Below, piece after piece: positions 1 through 5,945 of a DNA stretch of 9,360 bases. The DNA is taken from contig CAMDQL010000068.1 of the NCBI GenBank assembly GCA_945905915.1, forward strand, positions 1 through 9,360, written 5' to 3'. Below the pieces are notes generated by a model that saw only the letters and a program-made list of their open reading frames with translations, did no database searches and had not been told where the DNA came from. A program made the translations under genes and the position numbers. Numbering within the stretch: the first letter of the stretch is position 1; the number at the start of each line of letters is the position of its first letter. The DNA is from Flavobacterium psychrophilum. Lineage in GTDB: Bacteria; Bacteroidota; Bacteroidia; Flavobacteriales; Flavobacteriaceae.

Positions 1-43
1 CTGGTTCTACTTATACACTTTGACCGTCTATTGTTACTTTCAT
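1..43 (-). pseudogene. nuoG: 5' end of nuoG (complex I 75-kDa type subunit), partial, with an in-frame stop at codon 11
   Basis: Reading leftwards from the ATG at 43-41, the codons give MKVTIDGQSV, then TAA at 13-11, then VEP before the window ends. This matches the usual flavobacterial NuoG N-terminus (MKVTIDG.xxEVEPG, recalled from the family), which opens the N-terminal 2Fe-2S ferredoxin domain; the stop takes the place of a conserved Glu. GAA to TAA is a single-base change, and the frame is correct on both sides of it. NuoG carries several Fe-S clusters in the NADH-oxidising arm of complex I, and it is the expected next gene after nuoF. The rest of the gene is outside the window, so I cannot tell whether this is a dead gene, a base error near a sequence end, or a gene that starts further downstream. 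Gene identity is well supported; the broken status is less certain. Confidence 0.7.
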
Positions 44-50
44 TTTTTTA

Positions 51-88
51 GTCTTAAGGTCTTAAGGTCTTAAAATCGAATGTCTTAA
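51..88. repeat. GTCTTAAG octamer tandem array next to the nuoG start
   Basis: On the plus strand, GTCTTAAG occurs at 51-58 and 59-66 and GTCTTAA at 67-73. A further separated GTCTTAA lies at 82-88. On the coding (minus) strand these read as TTAAGACC units. The array ends 7 bases before the nuoG ATG, so it occupies the whole upstream leader of that gene where ribosome-binding sequence would lie. Each unit contains the 6-base palindrome CTTAAG. I infer that it belongs to the same repeat family as the AAAGTC units at 102-127 and 503-521. Confidence 0.8.
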
Positions 89-101
89 TGCCGATGTGTT
101 C

Positions 102-127
102 GACTTTATGACTTTGGACTTTACAAC
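102..127. repeat. AAAGTC-type repeats, 3' side of the four-helix-bundle gene
   Basis: The minus strand just after the stop codon of the four-helix-bundle gene reads as consecutive units GTAAAGTC, CAAAGTC, ATAAAGTC with a spacing of 7-9 bases. The plus-strand segment CTTTATGACTTT at 104-115 is repeated exactly at 505-516 on the other side of the gene. The spacing is not a multiple of three and the segment is not coding. Confidence 0.7.
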
Positions 128-133
128 TTTAGA

Positions 134-496
134 CTACTTTTGTAAATATTTTATAAATCCGCTAATTAATTTTGAAATCTCCGAAATCTCTAAAAATAAT
201 TCTTCAAATTCTGTTTTTGTAATATAATTCAAATCAAAAGCTAAGAACATTTGGGATCTTACTTCTCCTGCCGATGCCTTTGCTATATATAAAAAATAAA
301 CAAATTCTTTATCCGTATTTCTTTCAAAACCTTCAGCTATATTAGATGATATTGAAATTGATGCTCTTCTTATTTGTCTTACCAAATCAAAATCTTTTTT
401 AAAATTTTGATTATCTGTTATCTCATAAATTCTTTTGTTAAATATTCTTGCTTTTTGCCAAGAATTAATTTCTTCAAATGAATTAAATTTTCCCAT
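134..496 (-). CDS. four-helix-bundle protein of the 23S rRNA intervening-sequence (S23/IVP) family
   Basis: The 120-residue protein is the usual length for the family and is predicted to be almost entirely alpha-helical. It carries the typical core: a Trp-Gln-Lys-Ala start to helix 1 (residues 13-16), RRASISISSNIAEGF in the middle (43-57), an EFVYFLYIAKAS helix (64-75), and a Glu-x-x-x-Gln after it (78-82). Founding members are encoded in intervening sequences of 23S rRNA in some bacteria, and the fold resembles the accessory protein Avd of diversity-generating retroelements; a biochemical role has not been settled. Here the gene stands in the complex I operon, 18 bases after the nuoF stop and 90 bases before nuoG, in the same direction, so it is probably transcribed with nuo. 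There is no rRNA, reverse transcriptase or variable repeat nearby, which argues against rRNA-intron and retroelement contexts. The start ATG at 496 fits the family N-terminus. Family identity is strong; function is unknown. Confidence 0.9.
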   Translation of the reverse strand: MGKFNSFEEINSWQKARIFNKRIYEITDNQNFKKDFDLVRQIRRASISISSNIAEGFERNTDKEFVYFLYIAKASAGEVRSQMFLAFDLNYITKTEFEELFLEISEISKLISGFIKYLQK

Positions 497-502
497 TCTG
501 CT

Positions 503-521
503 GTCTTTATGACTTTACGAC
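503..521. repeat. AAAGTC-type repeat, 5' side of the four-helix-bundle gene, overlapping the nuoF stop
   Basis: The minus strand here reads GTCGTAAAGTCATAAAGAC, matching the units on the far side of the gene at 102-127, with 12 identical bases (505-516 versus 104-115). The TAA stop codon of nuoF (517-515) lies inside this repeat, so the last one or two codons of nuoF may come from the repeat and not from the ancestral gene. Confidence 0.65.
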
Positions 522-1870
522 ATTACATCTTTTGACTTAACAAAAGGTTCTGCAACAAAGTGGTTTCTATTTTTTACTTTTTCTGGGAATCTTACGTGGT
601 ATTCAAATTCTTCTCTAAAGTGACGAATAGCCGCGGCTACTGGCCAAGAAGCAGCATCTCCTAATGGGCAGATGGTGTTTCCTTCAATTTTAGATTGAAT
701 ACTCCATAATAATTCGATATCTTCTTCACGTCCGTGACCGTTTTCAATGCGGTGTAATACTTTTTCTAACCAACCTGTTCCTTCACGACATGGCGTACAT
801 TGGCCACACGATTCATGATGATAAAAACGAGAGAAATTCCAAGTGTTTCTAACAATACAAGTGGTATCGTTATAAACAATAAATCCGCCCGAACCTAACA
901 TTGATCCTGTTGCAAAACCACCATCCGATAACGATTCATAAGTCATTAAACGATCAGTTCCAGCGGCTGTTTTGTAGATCAAATGCGCGGGTAAAATCGG
1001 CACAGATGATCCTCCAGGAACTAATGCTTTTAATGGTCGATCGTCTATCATTCCGCCACAATATTCATCCGAATTGATAAATTCTTCAACGGAAACACCC
1101 AATTCAATTTCATATACACCCGGGTTTTTAATGTGCCCTGAAGCCGAAATTAACTTAGTTCCTGTTGAACGTTCTATTCCTATTTTAGCATATTCTGCTC
1201 CCGAATTCATTACAATCCATGGCACAGCTGCAATTGATTCTACATTGTTTACTACGGTAGGATTTTGCCATAAACCGCTAATTGCCGGGAAAGGCGGTTT
1301 AATACGAGGATTACCTCTTTTTCCTTCAAGCGATTCGATAAGGGCTGTTTCTTCTCCACAGATATAAGCTCCAGCTCCAACATGAACATATAAATCTAAA
1401 TCGAAACCCGAACCCATAATATTTTTTCCTAACCATCCTGCCGCTTTGGCTTCGTTGATGGCTCTTTCTAATATTTTGTATACCCACATATATTCTCCAC
1501 GAATATAGATGTAAGATAAGTTAGCTCCCAACGCAAAACTAGAGGTAATCATTCCTTCTATTAATAGGTGAGGAATGTGCTCCATTAAATAGCGATCTTT
1601 GAAAGTACCTGGTTCAGACTCGTCGGCATTACAAACTAAATGGCGTGGTTTTCCCGATTTTTTATCGATAAAACTCCATTTCATTCCCATAGGGAATCCT
1701 GCACCACCACGTCCTCGCATACCCGAAGTTTTTACTTCTTCAGTAACTTCATCAGGAGTCATTGTTTTTAACGCTTTTTCCACTGAAGCATAACCACCAT
1801 TTTGACGGTAAACTTCATAGGTTTTGATACCTGGAATATTTATTTTTTCTAATAATATTTTTTTTCCCAT
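515..1870 (-). CDS. nuoF: NADH-quinone oxidoreductase subunit NuoF (51-kDa, NADH/FMN-binding)
   Basis: NuoF is the entry point of electrons into complex I: it binds NADH and FMN and holds the 4Fe-4S cluster N3 in the cytoplasmic arm, next to NuoE. The 451-residue length is normal. Visible motifs are the glycine-rich GRGGAGFP (residues 53-60) and the AGAYICGEETALIESLEG segment (166-183) of the FMN/NADH site. The N3 cluster ligands follow near the C-terminus: Cys355, Cys358 and Cys361 in ESCGQCTPCREG, then Cys401 in NTICPLGD. All four cysteines are present, so the subunit looks functional. The ATG at 1870 lies 4 bases after the nuoE stop, which fixes the start. The stop codon falls within an AAAGTC-type repeat that borders the inserted four-helix-bundle gene, so the extreme C-terminus (after about residue 447) may differ from relatives without the insertion. 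Confidence 0.98.
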   Translation of the reverse strand: MGKKILLEKINIPGIKTYEVYRQNGGYASVEKALKTMTPDEVTEEVKTSGMRGRGGAGFPMGMKWSFIDKKSGKPRHLVCNADESEPGTFKDRYLMEHIPHLLIEGMITSSFALGANLSYIYIRGEYMWVYKILERAINEAKAAGWLGKNIMGSGFDLDLYVHVGAGAYICGEETALIESLEGKRGNPRIKPPFPAISGLWQNPTVVNNVESIAAVPWIVMNSGAEYAKIGIERSTGTKLISASGHIKNPGVYEIELGVSVEEFINSDEYCGGMIDDRPLKALVPGGSSVPILPAHLIYKTAAGTDRLMTYESLSDGGFATGSMLGSGGFIVYNDTTCIVRNTWNFSRFYHHESCGQCTPCREGTGWLEKVLHRIENGHGREEDIELLWSIQSKIEGNTICPLGDAASWPVAAAIRHFREEFEYHVRFPEKVKNRNHFVAEPFVKSKDVMS

Positions 1871-1874
1871 GGCA

Positions 1875-2405
1875 CTATTTATCGTGTAATGTTATTTTTC
1901 CAGATTTACAATCTTCTATCAATTGGTCAAACGTTTCTTCAGTAAGTTTTTCGTGGTAAAAATCACCTAATTGAAGCATTGGCGCATAGCCACAAGCTCC
2001 TAAACATTCTACACCAACTACTTGAAACATTCCGTCCGAAGAAATATCACCTAAGTTAGCCCCAATTTTTTCACATGCATATTCCATTAAATCTTCTACA
2101 CCTCTTGTTGCACAACAAGCTGTTCGGCAAAATTCGAACATATATTTTGCAATAGGTTTTTGATTGAACATCGTATAAAAAGAAACTACTTCATATACTT
2201 CAACGGGTTTAATGTGTAAAATTTCGGCAACTTTATCTTGAAGTTCGAAACTTAACCAGTTATCGTGTGCATCTTGCACTTCATGAAGTACAGGAAGTAA
2301 AGCTGATTTTCTTTTATCTTCTGGATAATGACTGATTAATTCATTGATACGACTCATCAATGCTTCTGTCATATTTATTTCTTGTTTGTATTGCGTTCTT
2401 TCCAT
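1875..2405 (-). CDS. nuoE: NADH-quinone oxidoreductase subunit NuoE (24-kDa, 2Fe-2S)
   Basis: NuoE is the thioredoxin-like subunit that pairs with NuoF and holds the 2Fe-2S cluster N1a. The four ligands have the expected spacing of two pairs: Cys93 and Cys98 in FCRTACCA, then Cys134 and Cys138 in ECLGACGYAP (C-x4-C, 35 residues, C-x3-C). An additional Cys97 sits beside Cys98. The N-terminal helical region, with HYPEDKRKSALLPVLHEVQ (27-45) and the EVYEVVSFYTMF segment (69-80), is typical of the family. Its length of 176 residues is in the normal range. The start ATG at 2405 is 3 bases beyond the nuoD stop, and the next in-frame Met (residue 12) would remove residues that match flavobacterial homologues, so the longer form is preferred. 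It is tightly coupled to nuoD and nuoF. Confidence 0.97.
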   Translation of the reverse strand: MERTQYKQEINMTEALMSRINELISHYPEDKRKSALLPVLHEVQDAHDNWLSFELQDKVAEILHIKPVEVYEVVSFYTMFNQKPIAKYMFEFCRTACCATRGVEDLMEYACEKIGANLGDISSDGMFQVVGVECLGACGYAPMLQLGDFYHEKLTEETFDQLIEDCKSGKITLHDK

Positions 2406-2408
2406 AAT

Positions 2409-3644
2409 TTATGCGTCTAATTCTCCTGCAATTACATTTAAACTTGATAGTATTACAATGGCATCCGATAACAATGCTCCTTTAATCATTTCTGGATAAG
2501 CTTGATAATAAATGAAGCAAGGTCTTCTAAAATGCAAACGATAGGGCGTTCTACTCCCATCGGTTACTAAATAGAATCCTAATTCTCCGTTTCCTCCTTC
2601 AACCGGATGGTAAATTTCTGCCACAGGAATTGGCACTTCACCCATCACAATTTTAAAGTGATAAATTAAGCTTTCCATAGTAGTATAAACATCTTCTTTT
2701 GGAGGCAAATAATATTCAGGAACATCGGCATGATAAGGACCTTCTGGTAGTTTAGCTAACGCTTGACGAATGATGCTTAAACTTTCCCAAACTTCGGCAT
2801 TACGCACACAGAAACGGTCATAAGTATCACCTGATTTTCCTACCGGAACAATAAATTCAAAATCTTCATAAGAAGAATACGGTTGTGCTACTCTTACATC
2901 ATAATCTACTCCAGCAGCACGAAGGTTTGGACCCGTAAATCCATAGGCCATTGCACTTTCTGCAGAAATAGGTCCCACATTAACTGTACGGTCAATAAAA
3001 ATACGATTGCGTTCAAATAAGTTTTCAAATTCTTTCCAAGCCACTGGAAATTCTTCTAGAAATACGTCTAATTTTCTAAAAGCTTCGTCAGACCATTCTC
3101 TTTCAAAACCACCAATTCTTCCCATGTTGGTCGTTAATCGAGCACCACAAATTTCTTCGTAGATTTCGTATATTTTTTCTCTAAATTGGAACACATATAA
3201 GAATCCGGTATAAGCGCCTGTATCGACACCCAGAATAGAATTACAAATAATATGATCGGCAATTCGAGCCAATTCCATTACAATTACTCTTAAATATTGG
3301 GCTCTTTTTGGCACCTCAATATCCAATAATTTTTCAACCGTCATCCACCATCCCATATTATTAATAGGTGACGAACAATAATTCATTCGGTCTGTTAAAG
3401 GCGTAATTTGGTAAAAAGGGCGATTTTCTGCAATTTTTTCAAAAGCGCGGTGAATATAACCAATGGTTGGCTCTGCTTCCACAATTCGTTCGCCATCCAT
3501 TAATAGAATGTTTTGAAAAATTCCGTGGGTGGCAGGATGCGTAGGGCCTAAGTTAAGTATTGAATACTCACTGCCGTCATCATTGCGTTTTTCATTAATT
3601 ATTTTAGCATATCGATGCTCAGGTGGTAATAATAGTTCTGACAT
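2409..3644 (-). CDS. nuoD: NADH-quinone oxidoreductase subunit NuoD (49-kDa, quinone-site)
   Basis: NuoD forms the quinone-reduction site of complex I together with NuoB, at the junction with the membrane arm. At 411 residues it is a normal stand-alone NuoD, not the NuoCD fusion of E. coli. The quinone-pocket loop GPTHPATHG (33-41, with His36 and His40) and the conserved Tyr89 in RMNYCSSP are present; by homology to structurally studied enzymes a His of this loop and this Tyr contact the quinone headgroup. Further family signatures are RIADHI (127-132), the GARLTTNMGRIGG segment, and the C-terminal segment ending in GELDA. Its start lies 31 bases after the nuoC stop, the widest gap in nuoA-F, with no promoter box or hairpin seen in it. 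Confidence 0.97.
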   Translation of the reverse strand: MSELLLPPEHRYAKIINEKRNDDGSEYSILNLGPTHPATHGIFQNILLMDGERIVEAEPTIGYIHRAFEKIAENRPFYQITPLTDRMNYCSSPINNMGWWMTVEKLLDIEVPKRAQYLRVIVMELARIADHIICNSILGVDTGAYTGFLYVFQFREKIYEIYEEICGARLTTNMGRIGGFEREWSDEAFRKLDVFLEEFPVAWKEFENLFERNRIFIDRTVNVGPISAESAMAYGFTGPNLRAAGVDYDVRVAQPYSSYEDFEFIVPVGKSGDTYDRFCVRNAEVWESLSIIRQALAKLPEGPYHADVPEYYLPPKEDVYTTMESLIYHFKIVMGEVPIPVAEIYHPVEGGNGELGFYLVTDGSRTPYRLHFRRPCFIYYQAYPEMIKGALLSDAIVILSSLNVIAGELDA

Positions 3645-3675
3645 TTTATAAATGTGAAAAATTATAAATAGTTAT

Positions 3676-4194
3676 TTAGCAATTTGCTGTTCTTCCAAAG
3701 AATCGATCGTCTTTATCGGTTCTTCCGTTATCTTCCATTGGAAATTCTTTTCGCATTGGAAAAGAAACCATTTCATCCATATTTAGAATTCTTTTCAATT
3801 GAGGGTGCCCCATGAAATTTATTCCGTAAAAATCATATGTTTCACGTTCCATCCAATTAGAAGATAAAAAGATGTCTGAAATTGAGGCTATTTCTGGTTG
3901 CGCTCCGTTCAAATAGGTTTTTACTCTAATTCGCGTATTTTCTATCCAATTGTGTAAATGATACACCACACAAAATTGTTGGTCAGTCGTATTATCTGGA
4001 TAATGAACACCGCATAAATCGGTTAAAAAGTGAAAATTGGTGTCTTCTTCTTCTTTAAGAAAAAGAATCACTTCGCGAATTGAATCTGAAGTGACTTCAA
4101 AAGAAAAAACATCTTTTTGCATGCCAAAGTTTGACACCTTGTTTGCAAATCTTTGTTCTATTTTTTCCTGTATAAGTGCCGTTTCTATAGCCAT
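3676..4194 (-). CDS. nuoC: NADH-quinone oxidoreductase subunit NuoC (30-kDa)
   Basis: NuoC is a peripheral-arm subunit that packs against NuoD and NuoB; it binds no cofactor. The 172-residue protein carries the 30-kDa signature ERETYDFYGINFMGHP followed by KRIL (residues 116-136), and the segment MRKEFPMED (147-155). The alpha/beta N-terminal half contains FHFLTDLCGVHYP (54-66), the usual place of the conserved Leu-Thr-Asp motif. The ATG at 4194 is 2 bases after the nuoB stop, a spacing that points to translational coupling. The protein ends in RFFGRTANC with no extension toward nuoD. Confidence 0.96.
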   Translation of the reverse strand: MAIETALIQEKIEQRFANKVSNFGMQKDVFSFEVTSDSIREVILFLKEEEDTNFHFLTDLCGVHYPDNTTDQQFCVVYHLHNWIENTRIRVKTYLNGAQPEIASISDIFLSSNWMERETYDFYGINFMGHPQLKRILNMDEMVSFPMRKEFPMEDNGRTDKDDRFFGRTANC

Positions 4195-4196
4195 TT

Positions 4197-4739
4197 TTAT
4201 AGGTTGTAAGAAGCTAATAATTCTATATATTCTGGAGAGTTTCTTCGTCTTGTCGATTCGGTTTTTACTAATTCTTGTAATCGCATAACGCCATCCACAA
4301 TTTGTTCAGGTCTTGGAGGACAACCGGGCACATAAACATCTACTGGAATTACTTTATCAATTCCTTGAAGCACAGAGTATGTGTCAAAAACACCTCCTGA
4401 TGAAGCACATGCTCCAACAGCAATTACCCATCGAGGTTCTGACATTTGTTCGTAAACCTGACGTAAAATAGGCGCCATTTTTTTTGAAATAGTTCCCATA
4501 ACCATTAGCATATCTGCTTGACGAGGAGAAAAACTCACACGTTCTGAGCCAAATCTTGCTAAATCATAATGCGAAGCCATCGTTGCCATAAATTCAATAC
4601 CACAACACGAAGTGGCAAAAGGCAAAGGCCATAATGAATTTGCTCTTGCTAAACCAACAACATCATTTAGTTTTGTGGCAAAAAACCCTTCTCCAACAAC
4701 TCCTTCTGGTGGAGCAACCATATTTGTTTTTGTACTCAT
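4197..4739 (-). CDS. nuoB: NADH-quinone oxidoreductase subunit NuoB (20-kDa, 4Fe-4S N2)
   Basis: NuoB carries the terminal 4Fe-4S cluster N2 that hands electrons to the quinone. The ligands are present: the adjacent pair Cys45-Cys46 in TSCCGIEF, Cys111 in GACASSGG, and Cys140 in VPGCPPRP. Other family landmarks are ARFGSERVSFSPRQADMLMV (61-80), and the length of 180 residues is normal. The start at 4739 is 13 bases after the nuoA stop. No Shine-Dalgarno sequence precedes it, as is common in Bacteroidota. It sits between nuoA and nuoC in the canonical order. Confidence 0.98.
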   Translation of the reverse strand: MSTKTNMVAPPEGVVGEGFFATKLNDVVGLARANSLWPLPFATSCCGIEFMATMASHYDLARFGSERVSFSPRQADMLMVMGTISKKMAPILRQVYEQMSEPRWVIAVGACASSGGVFDTYSVLQGIDKVIPVDVYVPGCPPRPEQIVDGVMRLQELVKTESTRRRNSPEYIELLASYNL

Positions 4740-4752
4740 AACAATTGTTAAT

Positions 4753-5118
4753 TTATTCCCACTCTAGCGCTTTCTTTTTGATGATATAGAAAAATCCAAC
4801 TAACAGCAACAACATGAAAATAACCATTTTAATCATCCCATCCATGCCTAATTCTTTGAAATTAACTGCCCAAGGGTACAAGAAAATTACCTCTACATCA
4901 AATAAGACGAAAAGAATGGCTACTAAAAAATATTTTACAGAAAATGGAATACGCGCATTTCCAACAGACTCGATACCACATTCAAAGTTTTTGTCTTTGC
5001 TTTCCGAACTTCTTTTTGGACCTAAATAATTTGAAAATATTATGGTTCCTACCACAAAACCAACCGCTAAACCTAATTGCATTAGGATTGGAAAATAATC
5101 AAATTGTGTCGATTGCAT
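4753..5118 (-). CDS. nuoA: NADH-quinone oxidoreductase subunit NuoA (membrane arm)
   Basis: NuoA is a small three-helix membrane subunit at the hinge between the peripheral and membrane arms, next to the quinone channel. Using the ATG at 5118 the protein has 121 residues, with hydrophobic segments at about 11-30, 62-84 and 96-113. The conserved loop contains NFECGIES (44-51, with Cys47), and helix 2 contains FDVEVIFLYPW (73-83) with the family's acidic residues. A longer frame begins at an ATG at 5166, adding 16 residues. I reject that start because a well-formed promoter (TTG, 19 bases, TATATTTG at 5180-5151) overlaps it, so the transcript should begin after that ATG; flavobacterial NuoA proteins also usually begin MQSxQxDYFPILMQ. 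This is the first gene of the operon. Confidence 0.95.
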   Translation of the reverse strand: MQSTQFDYFPILMQLGLAVGFVVGTIIFSNYLGPKRSSESKDKNFECGIESVGNARIPFSVKYFLVAILFVLFDVEVIFLYPWAVNFKELGMDGMIKMVIFMLLLLVGFFYIIKKKALEWE

Positions 5119-5150
5119 CGCTTTTAATATTAAGGTTAATAAAATAGGCA

Positions 5151-5180
5151 CAAATATACATTGCATTATTTAATTCTCAA
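5151..5180 (-). promoter_or_regulatory. promoter of the nuo operon (Bacteroidota type)
   Basis: On the minus strand, TTG at 5180-5178 is followed after 19 bases by TATATTTG at 5158-5151. This fits the Flavobacterium housekeeping consensus of TTG and TAnnTTTG with 17-23 bases between. Transcription would start about 7 bases downstream, near 5144, leaving a leader of roughly 25 bases before the nuoA ATG at 5118. It excludes the upstream ATG at 5166 as the start codon. The site has not been tested; the call rests on the consensus match and on position. Confidence 0.75.
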
Positions 5181-5258
5181 AAATCAAAAGATAAACGTTT
5201 GTTATTTATTTCCTTAAAATAGCTTATTTAAAACAATTCTAAATAAAATAGTATTTTT

Positions 5259-5849
5259 TTATCGTTTTAACCATCCGGTGATGCTTAATCGCTGTTTTTG
5301 AGTTGTTAATACTTCATGAACGAGTTCGTTACTTTTAAAGAAAATGGTTTTACCATTTGTAGGTGAAATTTTTTGAATGTTGTTTTCTTGGTAAATGCAT
5401 AATTCTCCTCCATCTTCTATTTTCCAATCCAAATTCAAATAACTAATTAAAGAAAATTGCCGACTCGAATTATCTTGAAACTGATCTAAATGTTTGCGAT
5501 AAAAAGCGCCTTTTTCATATAACGAATAATGAAATTCATAACCCGTAATTCCGGCAAAACAACTTTCATTTAAATAACAAATAAAAGCTTCAATTTGGGT
5601 TAAAAATTCATTCTCATAAATATTATTATTTTTTCGGTCTAACCAATAAATAATGTCTTTTCTGATTAACTGATTGTGTTGCAATTTTTGAATGTTACCA
5701 ACGCCTGCAGGAATTAACAATTCTTTTTGATGAAGTGCCAAAATAGTATCGGTTAAGTTTTTGCTCAATGATGTTCCGATAAAATTTTCAACCATACCTA
5801 CTTTTGTAGCTATATAACTTGCAATTAAAGCTTCAAAAGAATCTTCCAT
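5259..5849 (-). CDS. 2OG-Fe(II) oxygenase family protein (prolyl 4-hydroxylase-like)
   Basis: The 196-residue protein shows the full metal and co-substrate signature of 2-oxoglutarate/Fe(II) dioxygenases: His120 and Asp122 in YRKHLDQF (HxD), the distal His178 in NELVHEVL, and Arg187 in QKQRLSITGW for the 2-oxoglutarate carboxylate. GGELCIY (147-153) is the typical beta-strand between them. Such enzymes couple oxidative decarboxylation of 2-oxoglutarate to hydroxylation of a substrate; prolyl residues or other protein side chains are the usual targets in this subgroup, but the substrate here is unknown. The reading frame can be extended to a TTG at 5882, but the ATG at 5849 gives the family-like MEDSFEALI start and is preferred. 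It reads toward nuoA with about 140 bases between its stop and the nuoA start, and diverges from the NTF2-like gene. No clean TAnnTTTG box was found upstream. No signal peptide is seen, so it should be cytoplasmic. Confidence 0.88.
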   Translation of the reverse strand: MEDSFEALIASYIATKVGMVENFIGTSLSKNLTDTILALHQKELLIPAGVGNIQKLQHNQLIRKDIIYWLDRKNNNIYENEFLTQIEAFICYLNESCFAGITGYEFHYSLYEKGAFYRKHLDQFQDNSSRQFSLISYLNLDWKIEDGGELCIYQENNIQKISPTNGKTIFFKSNELVHEVLTTQKQRLSITGWLKR

Positions 5850-5917
5850 TTTTTTGTTTCTCGATAGGACGAGTTTTTGCAAGGTAGTCTAAATAAAGCG
5901 GGTTTGTATTTTTTTTG

Positions 5918-5925
5918 TATTTTTG
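5918..5925 (+). promoter_or_regulatory. -7 box TATTTTTG ahead of the NTF2-like gene
   Basis: TATTTTTG matches TAnnTTTG and lies 20 bases before the ATG at 5946, which gives a plausible short leader. No TTG is found at the expected upstream distance, and the surrounding T-rich tract makes chance matches easier, so support is moderate. Confidence 0.45.
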
Positions 5926-5945
5926 GATAAATAAATAATTTAAAT

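Larger units (their letters stand above)
51..521 (-). mobile_element. putative repeat-flanked four-helix-bundle gene cassette inserted between nuoF and nuoG
   Basis: A single small gene (134-496) is bracketed by degenerate short repeats of the AAAGTC / TTAAGAC type, and the whole lies between two genes that are normally adjacent in complex I operons. The 12-base string CTTTATGACTTT is present on both sides, at 104-115 and 505-516, in the same orientation. There is no transposase, integrase or reverse transcriptase in the block, so a mobilising activity would have to come from elsewhere. Genes of this family are known to be scattered through Bacteroidota genomes as isolated singletons. Calling this a mobile cassette is inference from context; its exact ends are uncertain. 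Confidence 0.4.

Noticed and set aside
11..13. TAA read as a sense codon (recoded stop or alternative genetic code)
   Set aside because: TAA ends several intact genes in the window (nuoA, nuoB, nuoD, nuoF, tdh, the NTF2-like gene), and no recoding element is visible in the few bases available.
51..127. CRISPR-like array in the short repeats left of the four-helix-bundle gene
   Set aside because: Units are 7-9 bases, partly contiguous, without spacers of uniform length, and no cas gene is near.
134..496. Diversity-generating retroelement, since the four-helix-bundle protein resembles Avd
   Set aside because: No reverse transcriptase, template repeat or variable-repeat target gene is present on either side; the neighbours are nuoF and nuoG.
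1074..1367. Plus-strand open frame of 97 codons inside nuoF
   Set aside because: It is the antisense shadow of a strongly conserved part of nuoF and has no recognisable protein features or promoter. The frames at 1599-1793, 4037-4288, 4814-5029 and 4944-5147 are rejected for the same reason.
5228..5270. Inverted TTAAAAC / GTTTTAA with an inner AAAATAGTATTTT after the dioxygenase stop, as a possible terminator
   Set aside because: The outer arms are 7 bases separated by 29, and the inner palindrome is A/T-only with a one-base loop. Neither would make a stable terminator hairpin.
5850..5882. TTG at 5882 as start of the dioxygenase
   Set aside because: The ATG at 5849 gives the family-like N-terminus, and the 11 extra residues show no conserved character.
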